Assembly (NCBI RefSeq): GCF_014697195.1
Contig: NZ_JACJRJ010000015.1
Span: forward strand, 57,700 to 121,699
Direction: 5' to 3'
Length of the DNA: 64,000 bases
Source of the DNA: Cylindrospermum sp. FACHB-282
GTDB lineage: Bacteria; Cyanobacteriota; Cyanobacteriia; Cyanobacteriales; Nostocaceae
Part shown: positions 19,481 through 29,135 of the stretch, piece after piece
Layout: each line of letters begins with the position of its first letter
Numbering within the stretch: position 1 is the stretch's first letter
Made by a program: the position numbers and the translations under genes
The notes under the pieces: generated by a model
Told to the model about the DNA's origin: nothing
The model's database searches: none
What the model saw: only the letters and a program-made list of their open reading frames with translations

Positions 19481-21865
19481 ATGTCAGACCCGAAAATTAC
19501 CGCTCTTATCCCTCCAGAATCTCTCCACTTAGAATTATCTCAGCAATCGCGGGTTTCTGTGCTGCGGGAGAAGATTGACGCAATTCGCCAACTCTTGCGT
19601 CCTGGACAAAGGCAGATGGCTGATTGGCAATCTGGTCCTCTGGCTATTTCTGCCGTTCCTGGTGCTGGTAAATCAAAGGGCATGGCAGATGCAGCAGCAA
19701 TTGCCATAGCCCGTCAGTATGAAAATTCCCGGAGAAATTCCCAAACTCAGCTGGTGGTTGTCACCTTTACACGCTCCGCTGCTGCCAATATTAAAGCAAA
19801 AATCCGCGAAACCTTACGAGATAAATTATCTTTACCGCAAACAGGTTTTGTTGTCTATACCCTCCATGGTCTAGCATTAAACATTGCCAGCCGCCATCCA
19901 GACTTATCCCGGTTGCAGTTAGAAAATGTCACCTTAATCACTCCCAACCAAAGCCACCGCTTGATTAGAAATGCTGTAGAACAATGGATTGCTCAGAATC
20001 CGGAGCCTTATTCTCGGCTGTTGGCTGGTAATCAATTTGATGGTGAAGAGACAGAAGGACTACGTCGTCAGTCGGTGCTACGGACAGAAGTATTGCCAGA
20101 TTTGGCTTATACCGTGATTCATGAAGCCAAAAGTTCTGATACATCGCCAGAAAAACTCCGGGAGTGGAGTCAGCAAACCACAGATGAATATGGAATTTTA
20201 AGGGTAGCCGCGGGGTTGTATGAAGAATATCAAAATTTAATGAGCTCCCGTGACTTCATCGACTACGACGACATGATTGTGGCCGCTTTGCGAGTACTCA
20301 AAAATGATCACGCCCGCCGTATTGAACAAAACCAAGTTTTCGCCGTCTTTGAAGACGAAGCCCAAGATTCTAGCCCTCTTCAGACGAAATTGTTAAAAAT
20401 ATTGGCTTGTAATGGGGGAGATGGGGATAATTTTGATGATTTCTCACTCAATTTAGTGCGAGTTGGTGATCCCAATCAGGCAATTAACTCGACTTTTACA
20501 CCGGCTGATCCGATTTATTTTCGGGAATTTTGTCAAAAGTGCGATCGCCATCAACTATTGGCAACAATGGATCAAGCAGGGCGCAGTACAAGAATTATCA
20601 TTGAAGCGGCTAACTTTGCTCTTCTCTGTGTGAATAGTCTGCCATCAGTCGCCACAAATAACAGACAAAAGCCTTTTGAACTCCAGAAAATTTGTCCTGT
20701 TGACCCTGATGACCCTCAAAAAAATGCTAACCCAGACCAAGTAGGACGGGGGCTAGAACTTTACACTCCCCGCGATATCCATCACACAGTTGAGTTACTG
20801 GGACACAGAGTAGTAGAGTTATTTACTCAAAATCCTGAGTCTTGTGCAGCGGTTTTAGTTAGGGAAAATCGCCAAGGAAGATGGCTAGCCCAGAATCTTG
20901 CACCTGTATGCAAAGAGCATAAAATCAGACTTTTTGATGTGGAAGAAAGCGAACGTCGTTCTCGTGTTCCCCAAGAGATTTTAGTATTACTGCAATTTTG
21001 CTCTCGCCCCCACTCCCCCGATTATCTCAAAGCCGCCCTAGAGGTATTGGTACAGCGCCAATTAATTCCCACCCAAGACCTAAACACCCTCGCCAGTCTA
21101 CCAGAAGAATTTTTATATCCTGGGCCCCTAGCACCAACCCAACTAGAGCCAGTCGAAACAGCCGCCCGCTTATGTCGTAGTTTACTCCGCGCCTGCTTAG
21201 AACTGCCCCTATCTCAGATGATTTTCTTCCTCGCCTTGGCATTAAAGTACGAACAGGCAGAATTAGCAACCGCCGACAAACTCGCAGAACGGGTAAATCA
21301 ACAAATAGCTGGTAATAGTTCCATGGGGGCGATGCTGTCGGCTTTGAGTGAAATCGTCAGTTCCGAACGCTTTGAACCAGTGGACACAGAAGACTCAGAA
21401 GCGCGTTACACCCGTGCCGGTCAACTGACAATTATTACCATGCACAAAGCCAAAGGGCTGGATTGGGACTATGTTTTTCTGCCATTTCTCCACGAAAACT
21501 TAATTCCTGGTAGGTTTTGGGTTCCTCCCCAAAGCCAGTTTTTAGGTGACTTTACTTTATCAGAAGTAGCCCGCGCCCAAATTCGCGCTGCTCTCCACCA
21601 CAATGGATCTAACATCCCCAATGTTACCCAAGCTTGGGAACAAGCAAAGCATCTAAAAACCGCTGAAGAGTACCGTTTACTTTACGTGGCCATGACTAGA
21701 GCAAAGCGGCTGTTGTGGATGTCGGCTGCCCAAAAAGCGCCCTTTACTTGGAGTAAACCAGAAAATTTGCAAGATCAAGCCCCTTGTCCCGTTTTTCCAG
21801 CATTAAAGCGCCAGTTTCCTGAATATGTGGTTAATCCTGCAATTTATAAACACGTTCAAACCTAA
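19481..21865 (+). CDS. UvrD/Rep-type (superfamily 1) DNA helicase
   Basis: 794 residues. Motifs in order: Walker A AVPGAGKSKG (near residue 60), TFTRSAAANIKAKI (Ia), DYDDMIVAAL, DEAQDSSPLQ (motif II), GDPNQAINSTFT (III), then TMHKAKGLDWDYVF (V) and LLYVAMTRAKR (VI). The order fits an SF1A 3'-5' helicase. It has no nuclease domain as in AddA/RecB and is unusually tolerant of a GKS-K instead of GKT-x. The role is presumably repair or recombination. Confidence 0.9.
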   Translation: MSDPKITALIPPESLHLELSQQSRVSVLREKIDAIRQLLRPGQRQMADWQSGPLAISAVPGAGKSKGMADAAAIAIARQYENSRRNSQTQLVVVTFTRSAAANIKAKIRETLRDKLSLPQTGFVVYTLHGLALNIASRHPDLSRLQLENVTLITPNQSHRLIRNAVEQWIAQNPEPYSRLLAGNQFDGEETEGLRRQSVLRTEVLPDLAYTVIHEAKSSDTSPEKLREWSQQTTDEYGILRVAAGLYEEYQNLMSSRDFIDYDDMIVAALRVLKNDHARRIEQNQVFAVFEDEAQDSSPLQTKLLKILACNGGDGDNFDDFSLNLVRVGDPNQAINSTFTPADPIYFREFCQKCDRHQLLATMDQAGRSTRIIIEAANFALLCVNSLPSVATNNRQKPFELQKICPVDPDDPQKNANPDQVGRGLELYTPRDIHHTVELLGHRVVELFTQNPESCAAVLVRENRQGRWLAQNLAPVCKEHKIRLFDVEESERRSRVPQEILVLLQFCSRPHSPDYLKAALEVLVQRQLIPTQDLNTLASLPEEFLYPGPLAPTQLEPVETAARLCRSLLRACLELPLSQMIFFLALALKYEQAELATADKLAERVNQQIAGNSSMGAMLSALSEIVSSERFEPVDTEDSEARYTRAGQLTIITMHKAKGLDWDYVFLPFLHENLIPGRFWVPPQSQFLGDFTLSEVARAQIRAALHHNGSNIPNVTQAWEQAKHLKTAEEYRLLYVAMTRAKRLLWMSAAQKAPFTWSKPENLQDQAPCPVFPALKRQFPEYVVNPAIYKHVQT

Positions 21866-21934
21866 AAACTTTTTGGGTTTTTAACTAGCATTTTTATAGG
21901 ATTACTCGGTAAGCGTAAAACTCAGACACTTTTC

Positions 21935-21967
21935 AGATCCCCGACTTCTCTAAGAAGTCGGGGATCT
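21935..21967 (+). terminator. Strong stem-loop after the helicase gene
   Basis: AGATCCCCGACTTCT, a 3-base loop, and the perfect complement AGAAGTCGGGGATCT, followed by TGTTATT. A 15-bp stem. The same palindrome is, to my knowledge, a dispersed element in Nostoc-type genomes, here likely acting as a transcript end. Confidence 0.7.
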
Positions 21968-22047
21968 TGTTATTCCTATGTTGGGAGGACTGGAAACAGC
22001 TTTCTGAATACAGCGTCAGATTAACTATTATGTTCCAGGTGTAAGAG

Positions 22048-22737
22048 ATGAAATTCTTTCCTCAAAGCGTTGTTTTAACTCTGGCATTAAGCAGCTTACT
22101 AGCTTGTGGACTCAGCATCACTAGCAACAAAACTGGTGTGGCGCTTCCCAGGGCAGAACAGATGCAATTGTCCCAAAATAGCCAAAACACACTGCCAAAA
22201 GCTATTTCTAGGGCAGTGCTACAGGATGCTGCTAAGGTTTCTGGGGTAGGAATTGCTAATTTAACCATTACTCAAGTTACATCCGAGACCTTTGGTAATC
22301 CCTGCATTTTCAATTTTGGGGAAATTTGCACTAAGGAATATAACCCCATCGAGGGCTGGGTAGTAGTTGTCAAGGTGAAGGATCAATCCTGGACTTATCA
22401 TGTGGATAAATCCGGCTCGCAAATCGTTTTAGATCCCAAAGTCACTGTATCTAGTACTAACCAATTGCCAAAGGCAATCGCCAAAGCAGTTTTGACCGAT
22501 GCCTCAAAGCGTTCTGGAGTACCAAGTAATGCTTTAAAAATCACTGAAGCTACACAAAAAACCTTCAGTAATCCCTGCGTTTTTGGCTTTGGTGAAATTT
22601 GCACCCAGATATTCGACCCCGTGGAAGGCTGGGAAGTAATTGTGAAGGTTAAGCAGCAATCTTGGACTTACCATGTAAATCAATCTGGCTCGCAAATTGT
22701 TTTAGACCCCAAAGTCAGCGCGACTCTTAGCCAATAA
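22048..22737 (+). CDS. Secreted lipoprotein-like protein with two internal repeats
   Basis: 229 residues. The signal sequence ends in SSLLACG, a probable lipobox with Cys20. Two copies of an ~84-residue unit follow (about 49-132 and 142-225), each with LPKAI..AVL, NPC.F.FGEICT, GW.V.VKVK.QSWTYHV and SGSQIVLDPKV. Each unit has a Cys pair (NPC and EIC) that could form a disulfide. No enzyme motif is visible. Function unknown; a periplasmic or outer-membrane-facing role is inferred. Confidence 0.75.
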   Translation: MKFFPQSVVLTLALSSLLACGLSITSNKTGVALPRAEQMQLSQNSQNTLPKAISRAVLQDAAKVSGVGIANLTITQVTSETFGNPCIFNFGEICTKEYNPIEGWVVVVKVKDQSWTYHVDKSGSQIVLDPKVTVSSTNQLPKAIAKAVLTDASKRSGVPSNALKITEATQKTFSNPCVFGFGEICTQIFDPVEGWEVIVKVKQQSWTYHVNQSGSQIVLDPKVSATLSQ

Positions 22738-22776
22738 ATTTGTGTCTTCAGCCATGTTTGTCGAAATCTCATAGTA

Positions 22777-22782
22777 TATAAT
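22777..22782 (+). promoter_or_regulatory. Candidate -10 box for rpmI-rplT
   Basis: TATAAT in ATAGTATATAATGATGG, 30 bases before the rpmI start. No convincing -35 box at 16-18 bases was found, so this is only a partial promoter match. Confidence 0.4.
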
Positions 22783-22811
22783 GATGGATCGTGTTGAATT
22801 AAAGCCAAACC

Positions 22812-23009
22812 ATGCCTAAACTCAAGACCCGTAAAGCAGCTGCGAAGCGATTCCGTGCCACCGGCACCGGTAAAATTGTGCGTCGCAAAGCCTTCAAAAG
22901 CCACCTTCTAGAGCACAAGTCTTCTAACAAAAAGCGCGGTTTACGCCAAACCGGCCTTGTACATGAAACTGACGCAGACAACGTGCGCTTGATGCTGCCA
23001 TATTTGTAA
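22812..23009 (+). CDS. rpmI: 50S ribosomal protein L35
   Basis: 65-residue basic protein with the L35 signature [14 protein letters not shown] and a [12 protein letters not shown] region. It binds 23S rRNA in the large subunit. It is 32 bases upstream of rplT, the usual rpmI-rplT pairing. infC, often first in this operon elsewhere, is absent here. Full length. Confidence 0.98.
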   Translation: MPKLKTRKAAAKRFRATGTGKIVRRKAFKSHLLEHKSSNKKRGLRQTGLVHETDADNVRLMLPYL

Positions 23010-23041
23010 ATTTTTCAGGAATTAAGTTAGGAAATTAAGTT

Positions 23042-23398
23042 ATGACCCGGGTAAAACGCGGTAATGTAGCTCGTAAACGCCGCAATAAAGTTCTCAAACT
23101 AGCTAAAGGGTTTCGTGGTTCTCACTCAACTCTGTTTAGAACCGCTAACCAACAGGTAATGAAGGCCCTACGGAGTGCCTATCGCGATCGCAAAAAGAAG
23201 AAGCGCGATTTCCGTCGTCTCTGGATCACCCGGATCAACGCAGCTTCCAGACAGCATGGCTTGAGTTACAGCCAGTTGATCGGCAACTTGAAAAAAGCTG
23301 ATATCCAACTAAATCGCAAGATGTTGGCACAATTGGCAGTCCTCGATCCCGCTAGCTTCGGCAAAGTCGCTGAATTAGCAAGTCAATATAAAGGATAA
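23042..23398 (+). CDS. rplT: 50S ribosomal protein L20
   Basis: 118 residues, starting [18 protein letters not shown] with the basic extension that contacts 23S rRNA during early large-subunit assembly. The globular part has [18 protein letters not shown] and [10 protein letters not shown]. In other bacteria L20 also represses its own operon by binding the leader mRNA; no such leader structure was identified here. Length is normal. Confidence 0.98.
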   Translation: MTRVKRGNVARKRRNKVLKLAKGFRGSHSTLFRTANQQVMKALRSAYRDRKKKKRDFRRLWITRINAASRQHGLSYSQLIGNLKKADIQLNRKMLAQLAVLDPASFGKVAELASQYKG

Positions 23399-23410
23399 AG
23401 GTGGCAACGG

Positions 23411-24235
23411 ATGAATAAAAGATGTAACAGATGGTCAGGAATTAATCGGTTACATCTGATATTGTCCGCTACCCTTATTTTGTGTTTGTACTTCCTCTTG
23501 CTGGGGAGAGGATGGATTGCATCTGCCGCCCAAATGCCAGAAATTCAACGGCAGGGCTATATAACAATGGCCGTTAAGGATAACTTACGCCCTTTGGGAT
23601 TTAGAGATGCTAAGGGCAATTTACAAGGCTTAGAGATTGATTTGGCAAAGCGCTTGGCAGTTGACTTGCTAGGCTTTGCCGATGCTGTCAAGTTGCAACC
23701 AGTAGCCAATGGCGATCGCCTCTCTGTGGTTTTAGACAAAAAAGTTGATTTGGCGATCGCCAGAGTTACAGCAACCGAGTCCCGCTCCCGCTTAGTTAAT
23801 TTCAGTGTTCCTTACTACTTTGATGGCACAAGCTTAGTTACAAAGGATACTGCAATTAACCAGTTAAAGGATTTGGCTAACCGGAAAATTGCTGTACTCA
23901 ACAACTCCAGCACTATTGCCCAAATTCGATATTTTATACCGAAGGCTGAATTGGTGGGAGTGAATTCCTACACCCAAGGGCGAGAGCTAATCGAAAGCAA
24001 CAGCGCCGATGCATTTGCCGCCGATACTAGCGTTCTGAGTGGTTGGGTGCAAGAATATCCCCAATATCGCCTACTGCCAACCAACCTATCAACCTTTCCC
24101 TTGTCTGTAGTCATGCCCAAGGGATTGCAGTACGATGAGTTAAGACGACGGGTGAATAATGCGATCGCTGGTTACATCGAATCCGGCTGGCTCAAAGAAC
24201 GCGCCCAATATTGGGGATTAGTCAATGGTCAATAG
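23411..24235 (+). CDS. Extracellular solute-binding protein, family 3 (amino-acid type)
   Basis: 274 residues. An N-terminal hydrophobic helix (LILSATLILCLYFLLLG) forms a signal peptide or anchor. The mature domain is PBPb: LRPLGFRDAKGNLQGLEIDLAKRLA, VDLAIARVTATESRSRLVNFS, and DAFAADTSVLSGW. It binds a small polar ligand, probably an amino acid, for an ABC importer, but no permease or ATPase genes are adjacent. It starts 12 bases after rplT, so it may be read from that transcript. Confidence 0.88.
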   Translation: MNKRCNRWSGINRLHLILSATLILCLYFLLLGRGWIASAAQMPEIQRQGYITMAVKDNLRPLGFRDAKGNLQGLEIDLAKRLAVDLLGFADAVKLQPVANGDRLSVVLDKKVDLAIARVTATESRSRLVNFSVPYYFDGTSLVTKDTAINQLKDLANRKIAVLNNSSTIAQIRYFIPKAELVGVNSYTQGRELIESNSADAFAADTSVLSGWVQEYPQYRLLPTNLSTFPLSVVMPKGLQYDELRRRVNNAIAGYIESGWLKERAQYWGLVNGQ

Positions 24236-24441
24236 TCATTGGTCATTAGTTATTGGTGAGCCAGTGCGCAGAACCGTCTTGTTTCCACGCCACGTGCTTT
24301 AAGCCGGGGAACCCGTCCAACGCAGTGGCTCCCCATGAGCAACTGGCGAACCCGAAGGGTCATTAGTCGAGTAAAACAACTGACAAAAATCTGATCATAA
24401 AAATAGAAGCACCTTTTATTTGTATTTTGTATTCGTAGGCA

Positions 24442-24963
24442 ATGGATAAAAATTTAGCGGTTGTTTATCTTTCAATTTTCGTCGCCATACTCACATTTGC
24501 AGGTGTGATTGTTTTCCGCGAAATATTTAAAACTCGTAAGCTTGAAAGCTCTTTGTCACGGTTGCGAAAAAAGCTGGATAAAGACAAAGGCACGGCTCAA
24601 GAATATTATGAGTTAGCCAGTATTTATTCTGAAAAAAAAGTATTTGCCCAGGCAATCCCACTGTTTCAAAAAGCTATTAAAGCAGCGGTCGAAGAAGGAG
24701 AAGAAATTGCCCCCATTTACAATGGTTTGGGTTATACTTACTTTGCCCAAGAGCAATATGATCTAGCTATTCGTCAATACAAAGAAGCCATCAAACATAA
24801 ACCCGACTACGTAACAGCACTGAATAATCTTGGTCACGCTTACGAGCGGAAAAAATTAAATGCTCCGGCGCTAGAAATGTATGAAGAAGCGCTCAAATTA
24901 GACCCCAATAACGCCATTGCTAAACGTCGTGCTGAATCTTTGCGCCGTTTGGTTATTGGGTAA
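24442..24963 (+). CDS. TPR protein with N-terminal membrane anchor
   Basis: 173 residues. The membrane helix at residues 6-26 (VVYLSIFVAILTFAGVIVF) is followed by a charged stretch (KLESSLSRLRKKLDKDKG) and about three tetratricopeptide repeats. The repeats show YNGLGYTYFAQEQYDLAIRQYKE and ALNNLGHAYERKKLNAPALEMYEE patterns. The cytoplasmic TPR domain likely scaffolds a protein complex, possibly at the photosynthetic membrane. The partner is unknown. Confidence 0.8.
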   Translation: MDKNLAVVYLSIFVAILTFAGVIVFREIFKTRKLESSLSRLRKKLDKDKGTAQEYYELASIYSEKKVFAQAIPLFQKAIKAAVEEGEEIAPIYNGLGYTYFAQEQYDLAIRQYKEAIKHKPDYVTALNNLGHAYERKKLNAPALEMYEEALKLDPNNAIAKRRAESLRRLVIG

Positions 24964-25068
24964 TAGCTGATACTGTGGGCAATTTATTGAAGAATTAGTC
25001 ACTTAATCATACGGTTTCTGAGCCATAGCTAGGAAATAGATAATTACACATTGTTGTAAAAATCTAAA

Positions 25069-27054
25069 GTGATGACTAAGAGGCTGAGACTGTTTTTTGC
25101 GCTAGCTATTGCCATCATTGTTTTAATTTCTATCTCACTTCGATTGATGGGATTAGTGTCTGCTCAACAGCCTATTATTTCCCATCCTTTGACTTCCTTA
25201 ACAGAGGCAGAAATTAGTACGGCTGTTGCGGTAGTCAAAAAACAAAATACCTTGAGCGAAACGGCAGCTTTCCCCATTATTGCCTTACAAGAACCAGATA
25301 AAAAAGAAGTTCTAAATTTTACACCAGGTAAACCGTTTACACGCCAGGTTTTTCTGGTAATCTATGAGCGATCACAAAATAAAACTTTTGAGGGAATTGT
25401 TGATCTAAAAACCAAAACCTTAAGTTATTGGCAACAGATCCCTAATGCTCAACCCGCTTTACTCCCTCTAGACTATCAATTGGCAGGGGAGGTAGTCAAA
25501 TCTCATCCCCAATGGCAAAAAGCCATGGAAAAGCGGGAAATTACAGATTTCGATCAAGTTCAAATCAGTTGCTGGGCGCCGGGAATCCTGAGTCAACAAG
25601 AAGAAACCGCAGGTAATCGTCTGTGTCGCGCCTTATCTTACTATAAAGGCAAACGCTGGAATTATTACGGTAGTCCCATCGAAGGCGTTTTAGCAACAGT
25701 GGATTTGAACAAGGGTAAAATCGCCAGTTTTGTAGATAACGGTGTAGTTCCTTTTTCTCAAGAAAACTGGGACTATGATATTCAGTCTTTAGGCAAATTA
25801 CTTTCACCACTAAAAGCATTAACAATTCTCCAACCTCAAGGGAAAAGCTTTCAAATTAACGGTAATGAAATTAGCTGGCAAGGTTGGCAATTTCGTTATT
25901 TAATCCATCCCCGTGATGGCTTGGTGTTGTACTTAGTGAATTACAACAACGGAGACAAAAACCGACCAATTCTTTACCGCGCCGGCTTATCAGAAATGGT
26001 AGTACCTTATGGCGATCCCGCGGCTAACTGGACATTTAGAAATGCCTTTGATGTTGGGGAATACAGCCTTGGGTTGTTAGCAAACAAAATGGAATTAGGT
26101 AAAGAAATTCCAGAAAATGGCGTTTTACTCGATGCAGTGTTTGCTAATAGTGACGGTGAACCCTACACAATGCCAAACGTTATTGGCATCTACGAGAGAG
26201 ATAACGGCATCCTCTGGAAGCATTATGAATTAAACACCCAGCGTAATGATGTGCGTCGTAGTCGTGAATTAGTCATCAAGATGACAGCAGCAATTGACAA
26301 CTATGATTACGGCATCAATTGGATTTTTCACCAAGATGGCACTTTAGAAGTTGAGAATGAGTTAACGGGTATTGTATTGACACAGGGAACAACGGCTGAA
26401 AAACAGTCTGATGATAATTCCTATGGTCGGTTAATTGCCAAAAATATCTTTGGGGTAAATCACCAGCACTTTTTTAATTATCGCCTAGATATGGATGTAG
26501 ATGGTCAGGCGAATTCTGTGATGGAAATGAATGTCAAAGCCTTACCCATCAACGAGAAAAACCCTTTAGGAAATGCCATTGTAGTAGAAGAAACCCCACT
26601 AGCAACAGAAACCGCTGCTGTTCGCGATTTGGACATGAAACAGAGTCGAGAATGGATGATTGCCAGTGCAGATGAAAAGAACGCTTTAGGGATGGCGCCT
26701 GGATATATGCTAATGCCAGGAGGGAATTCCATATTTTATCCAGTTGAAGGAGCGAAAATCCGCCAAAAAGCTGAATTTGCCACTCATCATCTTTGGGTAA
26801 CAAAATACAAACCCAGCGAACTCTATGCAGGTGGTGATTATCCCAACCAAACCAAAGCCGGACAAGGGTTACCAAAATACATCGCCGATAACGAGTCTTT
26901 AACGGGTGAAGATGTCGTTTTGTGGTACACAATGGGCATGACTCATATTCCCCGTCCAGAAGATTGGCCCGTAATGCCAACACACCGCATAGGGTTTAAG
27001 CTTATGCCTAGAGGTTTCTTTCCCCGTAACCCAGCAATTAATTTATCCGAATAA
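25069..27054 (+). CDS. Copper amine oxidase (primary-amine oxidase)
   Basis: 661 residues. An N-terminal signal anchor (residues 5-25) points to a secreted or periplasmic enzyme. The topaquinone precursor is Tyr412 in DNYDYG. Copper ligands fit HQHFFNYRLD (HxH) and the His in MTHIPRPEDWP. The enzyme oxidises primary amines to aldehydes with release of ammonia and H2O2. The usual Ser/Thr three residues before the Asn is Ala here. A heme catalase follows about 590 bases downstream, which would remove the H2O2, but no shared transcript is shown. Confidence 0.9.
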   Translation: MMTKRLRLFFALAIAIIVLISISLRLMGLVSAQQPIISHPLTSLTEAEISTAVAVVKKQNTLSETAAFPIIALQEPDKKEVLNFTPGKPFTRQVFLVIYERSQNKTFEGIVDLKTKTLSYWQQIPNAQPALLPLDYQLAGEVVKSHPQWQKAMEKREITDFDQVQISCWAPGILSQQEETAGNRLCRALSYYKGKRWNYYGSPIEGVLATVDLNKGKIASFVDNGVVPFSQENWDYDIQSLGKLLSPLKALTILQPQGKSFQINGNEISWQGWQFRYLIHPRDGLVLYLVNYNNGDKNRPILYRAGLSEMVVPYGDPAANWTFRNAFDVGEYSLGLLANKMELGKEIPENGVLLDAVFANSDGEPYTMPNVIGIYERDNGILWKHYELNTQRNDVRRSRELVIKMTAAIDNYDYGINWIFHQDGTLEVENELTGIVLTQGTTAEKQSDDNSYGRLIAKNIFGVNHQHFFNYRLDMDVDGQANSVMEMNVKALPINEKNPLGNAIVVEETPLATETAAVRDLDMKQSREWMIASADEKNALGMAPGYMLMPGGNSIFYPVEGAKIRQKAEFATHHLWVTKYKPSELYAGGDYPNQTKAGQGLPKYIADNESLTGEDVVLWYTMGMTHIPRPEDWPVMPTHRIGFKLMPRGFFPRNPAINLSE

Positions 27055-27062
27055 ACTAACCT

Positions 27063-27402
27063 AGGACTTACTTCCTTTGGAAATTCATCCTAATTTTGGG
27101 CTTTTTTAATGGTGTTCTGATGCGTCAGGGGATGCATCCTACCCCTAGCGTGGGTTCCCTATGGTGTTCTGATGCGTCTCTTTACGCATCCTACCCGTAG
27201 GGTGGGTTCCCTAACCTACGGATTAAGATTTTTAATGAATAACACTAGTGGTCTAGCAAGACAACTTTGCTGGGTTTGTAGTCAGCGCTGAAGCGCTCAA
27301 GGCAAGGACTAAAGTCCTGACTACGAACTTATTCACCCATCAAAGTTAGTGTGGCGCACCACTAGATTCCATATTTAGCATTTTTTGTCAATGCATAAGT
27401 CC
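27063..27402. repeat. Dispersed element copy 1 (AGGACTTAC...GTAAGTCC-type ends)
   Basis: The left end starts AGGACTTAC, and the right end reads TTTTTTGTCAATGCATAAGTCC. The interior has doubled GATGCGTC...GCATCCTACCC segments. The same element occurs inverted at 40,763-40,926. A 121-bp palindromic element is nested inside this copy. Confidence 0.65.
27245..27365. mobile_element. 121-bp palindromic MITE-like element
   Basis: Ends are CTAGTGGT and ACCACTAG. Inner complementary blocks are CAACTTTG/CAAAGTTA and GTAGTCAG/CTGACTAC, and the centre is GCGCTGAAGCGCTC. Noncoding. It interrupts dispersed element copy 1, so it is younger than that insertion. Confidence 0.65.
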
Positions 27403-27497
27403 GCTACTAAATGGATTGATTGCCATGGCCCATCGCGCCAAATTAGCTGTTTGACGAATTCCCTCACCTGCTCCCATACAAAACAAGTTTGTTGCAT

Positions 27498-27548
27498 ATC
27501 ATAGTCATATCGATTATGCTCTATCTACGTAGTCGATATGACTATGAT
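27498..27548. promoter_or_regulatory. 16-bp perfect inverted repeat upstream of the catalase gene
   Basis: ATCATAGTCATATCGA (27,498-27,513) is repeated in inverse at 27,533-27,548 with a 19-base spacer. Its right arm ends 92 bases before the catalase start. It is AT-rich, lacks a T-tract and is not part of the nested MITE. It may be an operator for a dimeric regulator or a leader stem-loop. Confidence 0.55.
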
Positions 27549-27639
27549 TTAATTTGCTTGATAAATGAGCGCCCGTATCTCACCTGCCCAAAGTACACTT
27601 TTGGCAATCTAAGTCACTTAATGGAGAGCTTCTTTACCC

Positions 27640-29130
27640 ATGACTGAACCTCAAAAATTGACAACTGCTGACGGTATCCCCGTTGCTGATAACCAGAACT
27701 CACTCACCGCTGGAGCGCGTGGCCCTGTATTAATGCAGGATTTCCATCTCATGGAAAAGCTGGCTCATTTCAACCGAGAACGAATCCCTGAGCGGGTTGT
27801 CCATGCCAAAGGTGCGGCGGCTTTCGGTACTTTTACTGTTACTAATGATATTAGCCGCTACACTAAAGCCAAACTTTTTTCAGAGATTGGTAAAAAAACA
27901 GAAGTCCTGCTTCGCTGTTCTACGGTTGGAGGAGAAAAGGGTTCAGCAGATGCCGAGCGTGACCCTAGAGGCTTTGCCCTCAAGTTTTACACTGAAGAAG
28001 GCAACTGGGATATTGCAGGCAACAATACCCCTGTTTTCTTTATTCGCGACCCGCTGAAGTTTCCTGATTTCGTCCATACCCAAAAGCGTAATCCTCAAAC
28101 CAATTGCAAAGACCATAATGCAGTGTGGGATTTCTGGTCACTCAGTCCTGAATCACTCCACCAAGTGACGATTTTGTTTTCAGATCGGGGAATTCCCAAA
28201 ACCTATCGACACATGGACGGTTTTGGTAGCCACACCTTCAGTTTGATTAATGCTCAAGGGGAAAGAGTTTGGTGCAAATTTCACTTCAAGACGCTGCAAG
28301 GACATCAAACCTTAACCAATGAGGAATCGTCTAAGATTAAGGGAGAAGACCCCGACCATGCAACTCGTGATTTGTTTAATGCGATCGCTCAAAAAGATTA
28401 TCCCAAATGGCGGATGTGTCTTCAGGTGATGACAGAAGAGCAAGCCGCAAAACATCCAGACAACCCCTTTGATTTAACAAAAGTTTGGAAGCAAAAAGAA
28501 TATCCCTTAATCGAAGTCGGAATTTTAGAGCTAAATCGCAACCCTGAGAATTATTTCGCCGAAGTTGAGCAAGCCGCTTTTAGCCCTAGCGCAGTAGTTC
28601 CCGGCATTAGTTTCTCTCCAGACAAAGTTCTTCAAGCCCGCCTCTTTTCTTACCCAGATGCTCAACGGTATCGCTTGGGTGGTAACTATCAGCAACTACC
28701 CGTCAATCAGCCCAAATGTCCAGTCATACATAACCAGCGAGATGGCTTAATGGCATTAGGAAACAATGGCGGTAGCGCTCTCAACTATGAACCGAATAGT
28801 GCTGAGGGTACGCCCAAAGAAACTTCATCTTATGCAGAGCCACCCCTACATCTAGGTGATGTTGCCATTGATCGTTACAATCATCGTCCAGGAAACGACG
28901 ATTACACCCAGGCTGGTGATCTCTATCGGTTACTAAATCCTGAGCAACAAGAGCGTCTGGTTAAAAACATTATCGGCAGTCTCGGTCAAGCAAGGCAAGA
29001 TATCCAAATGCGTCAAATTTGCCACTTTTTCCGGGCAGATGTTTCCTATGGTCGTCGTGTAGCTGAGGGGTTAGGGATTTCAATTGATCCTTCAATGCTT
29101 CCTGCTACTGGTAAATCTGTAGCTGTCTAG
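27640..29130 (+). CDS. Monofunctional heme catalase
   Basis: 496 residues. Converts H2O2 to water and oxygen. Distal His in [12 protein letters not shown] (about residue 54), distal Asn in [11 protein letters not shown] (about 128), and proximal heme-ligand Tyr in [14 protein letters not shown] (about 337). The length fits a small-subunit (clade 3-type) catalase without a C-terminal flavodoxin-like domain. Start choice: ATG after TTAATGGAGAGC. Heme catalases are patchy in cyanobacteria, so acquisition by transfer is possible. A TnpB element abuts the 3' end. Confidence 0.95.
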   Translation: MTEPQKLTTADGIPVADNQNSLTAGARGPVLMQDFHLMEKLAHFNRERIPERVVHAKGAAAFGTFTVTNDISRYTKAKLFSEIGKKTEVLLRCSTVGGEKGSADAERDPRGFALKFYTEEGNWDIAGNNTPVFFIRDPLKFPDFVHTQKRNPQTNCKDHNAVWDFWSLSPESLHQVTILFSDRGIPKTYRHMDGFGSHTFSLINAQGERVWCKFHFKTLQGHQTLTNEESSKIKGEDPDHATRDLFNAIAQKDYPKWRMCLQVMTEEQAAKHPDNPFDLTKVWKQKEYPLIEVGILELNRNPENYFAEVEQAAFSPSAVVPGISFSPDKVLQARLFSYPDAQRYRLGGNYQQLPVNQPKCPVIHNQRDGLMALGNNGGSALNYEPNSAEGTPKETSSYAEPPLHLGDVAIDRYNHRPGNDDYTQAGDLYRLLNPEQQERLVKNIIGSLGQARQDIQMRQICHFFRADVSYGRRVAEGLGISIDPSMLPATGKSVAV

Positions 29131-29135
29131 AAGTT

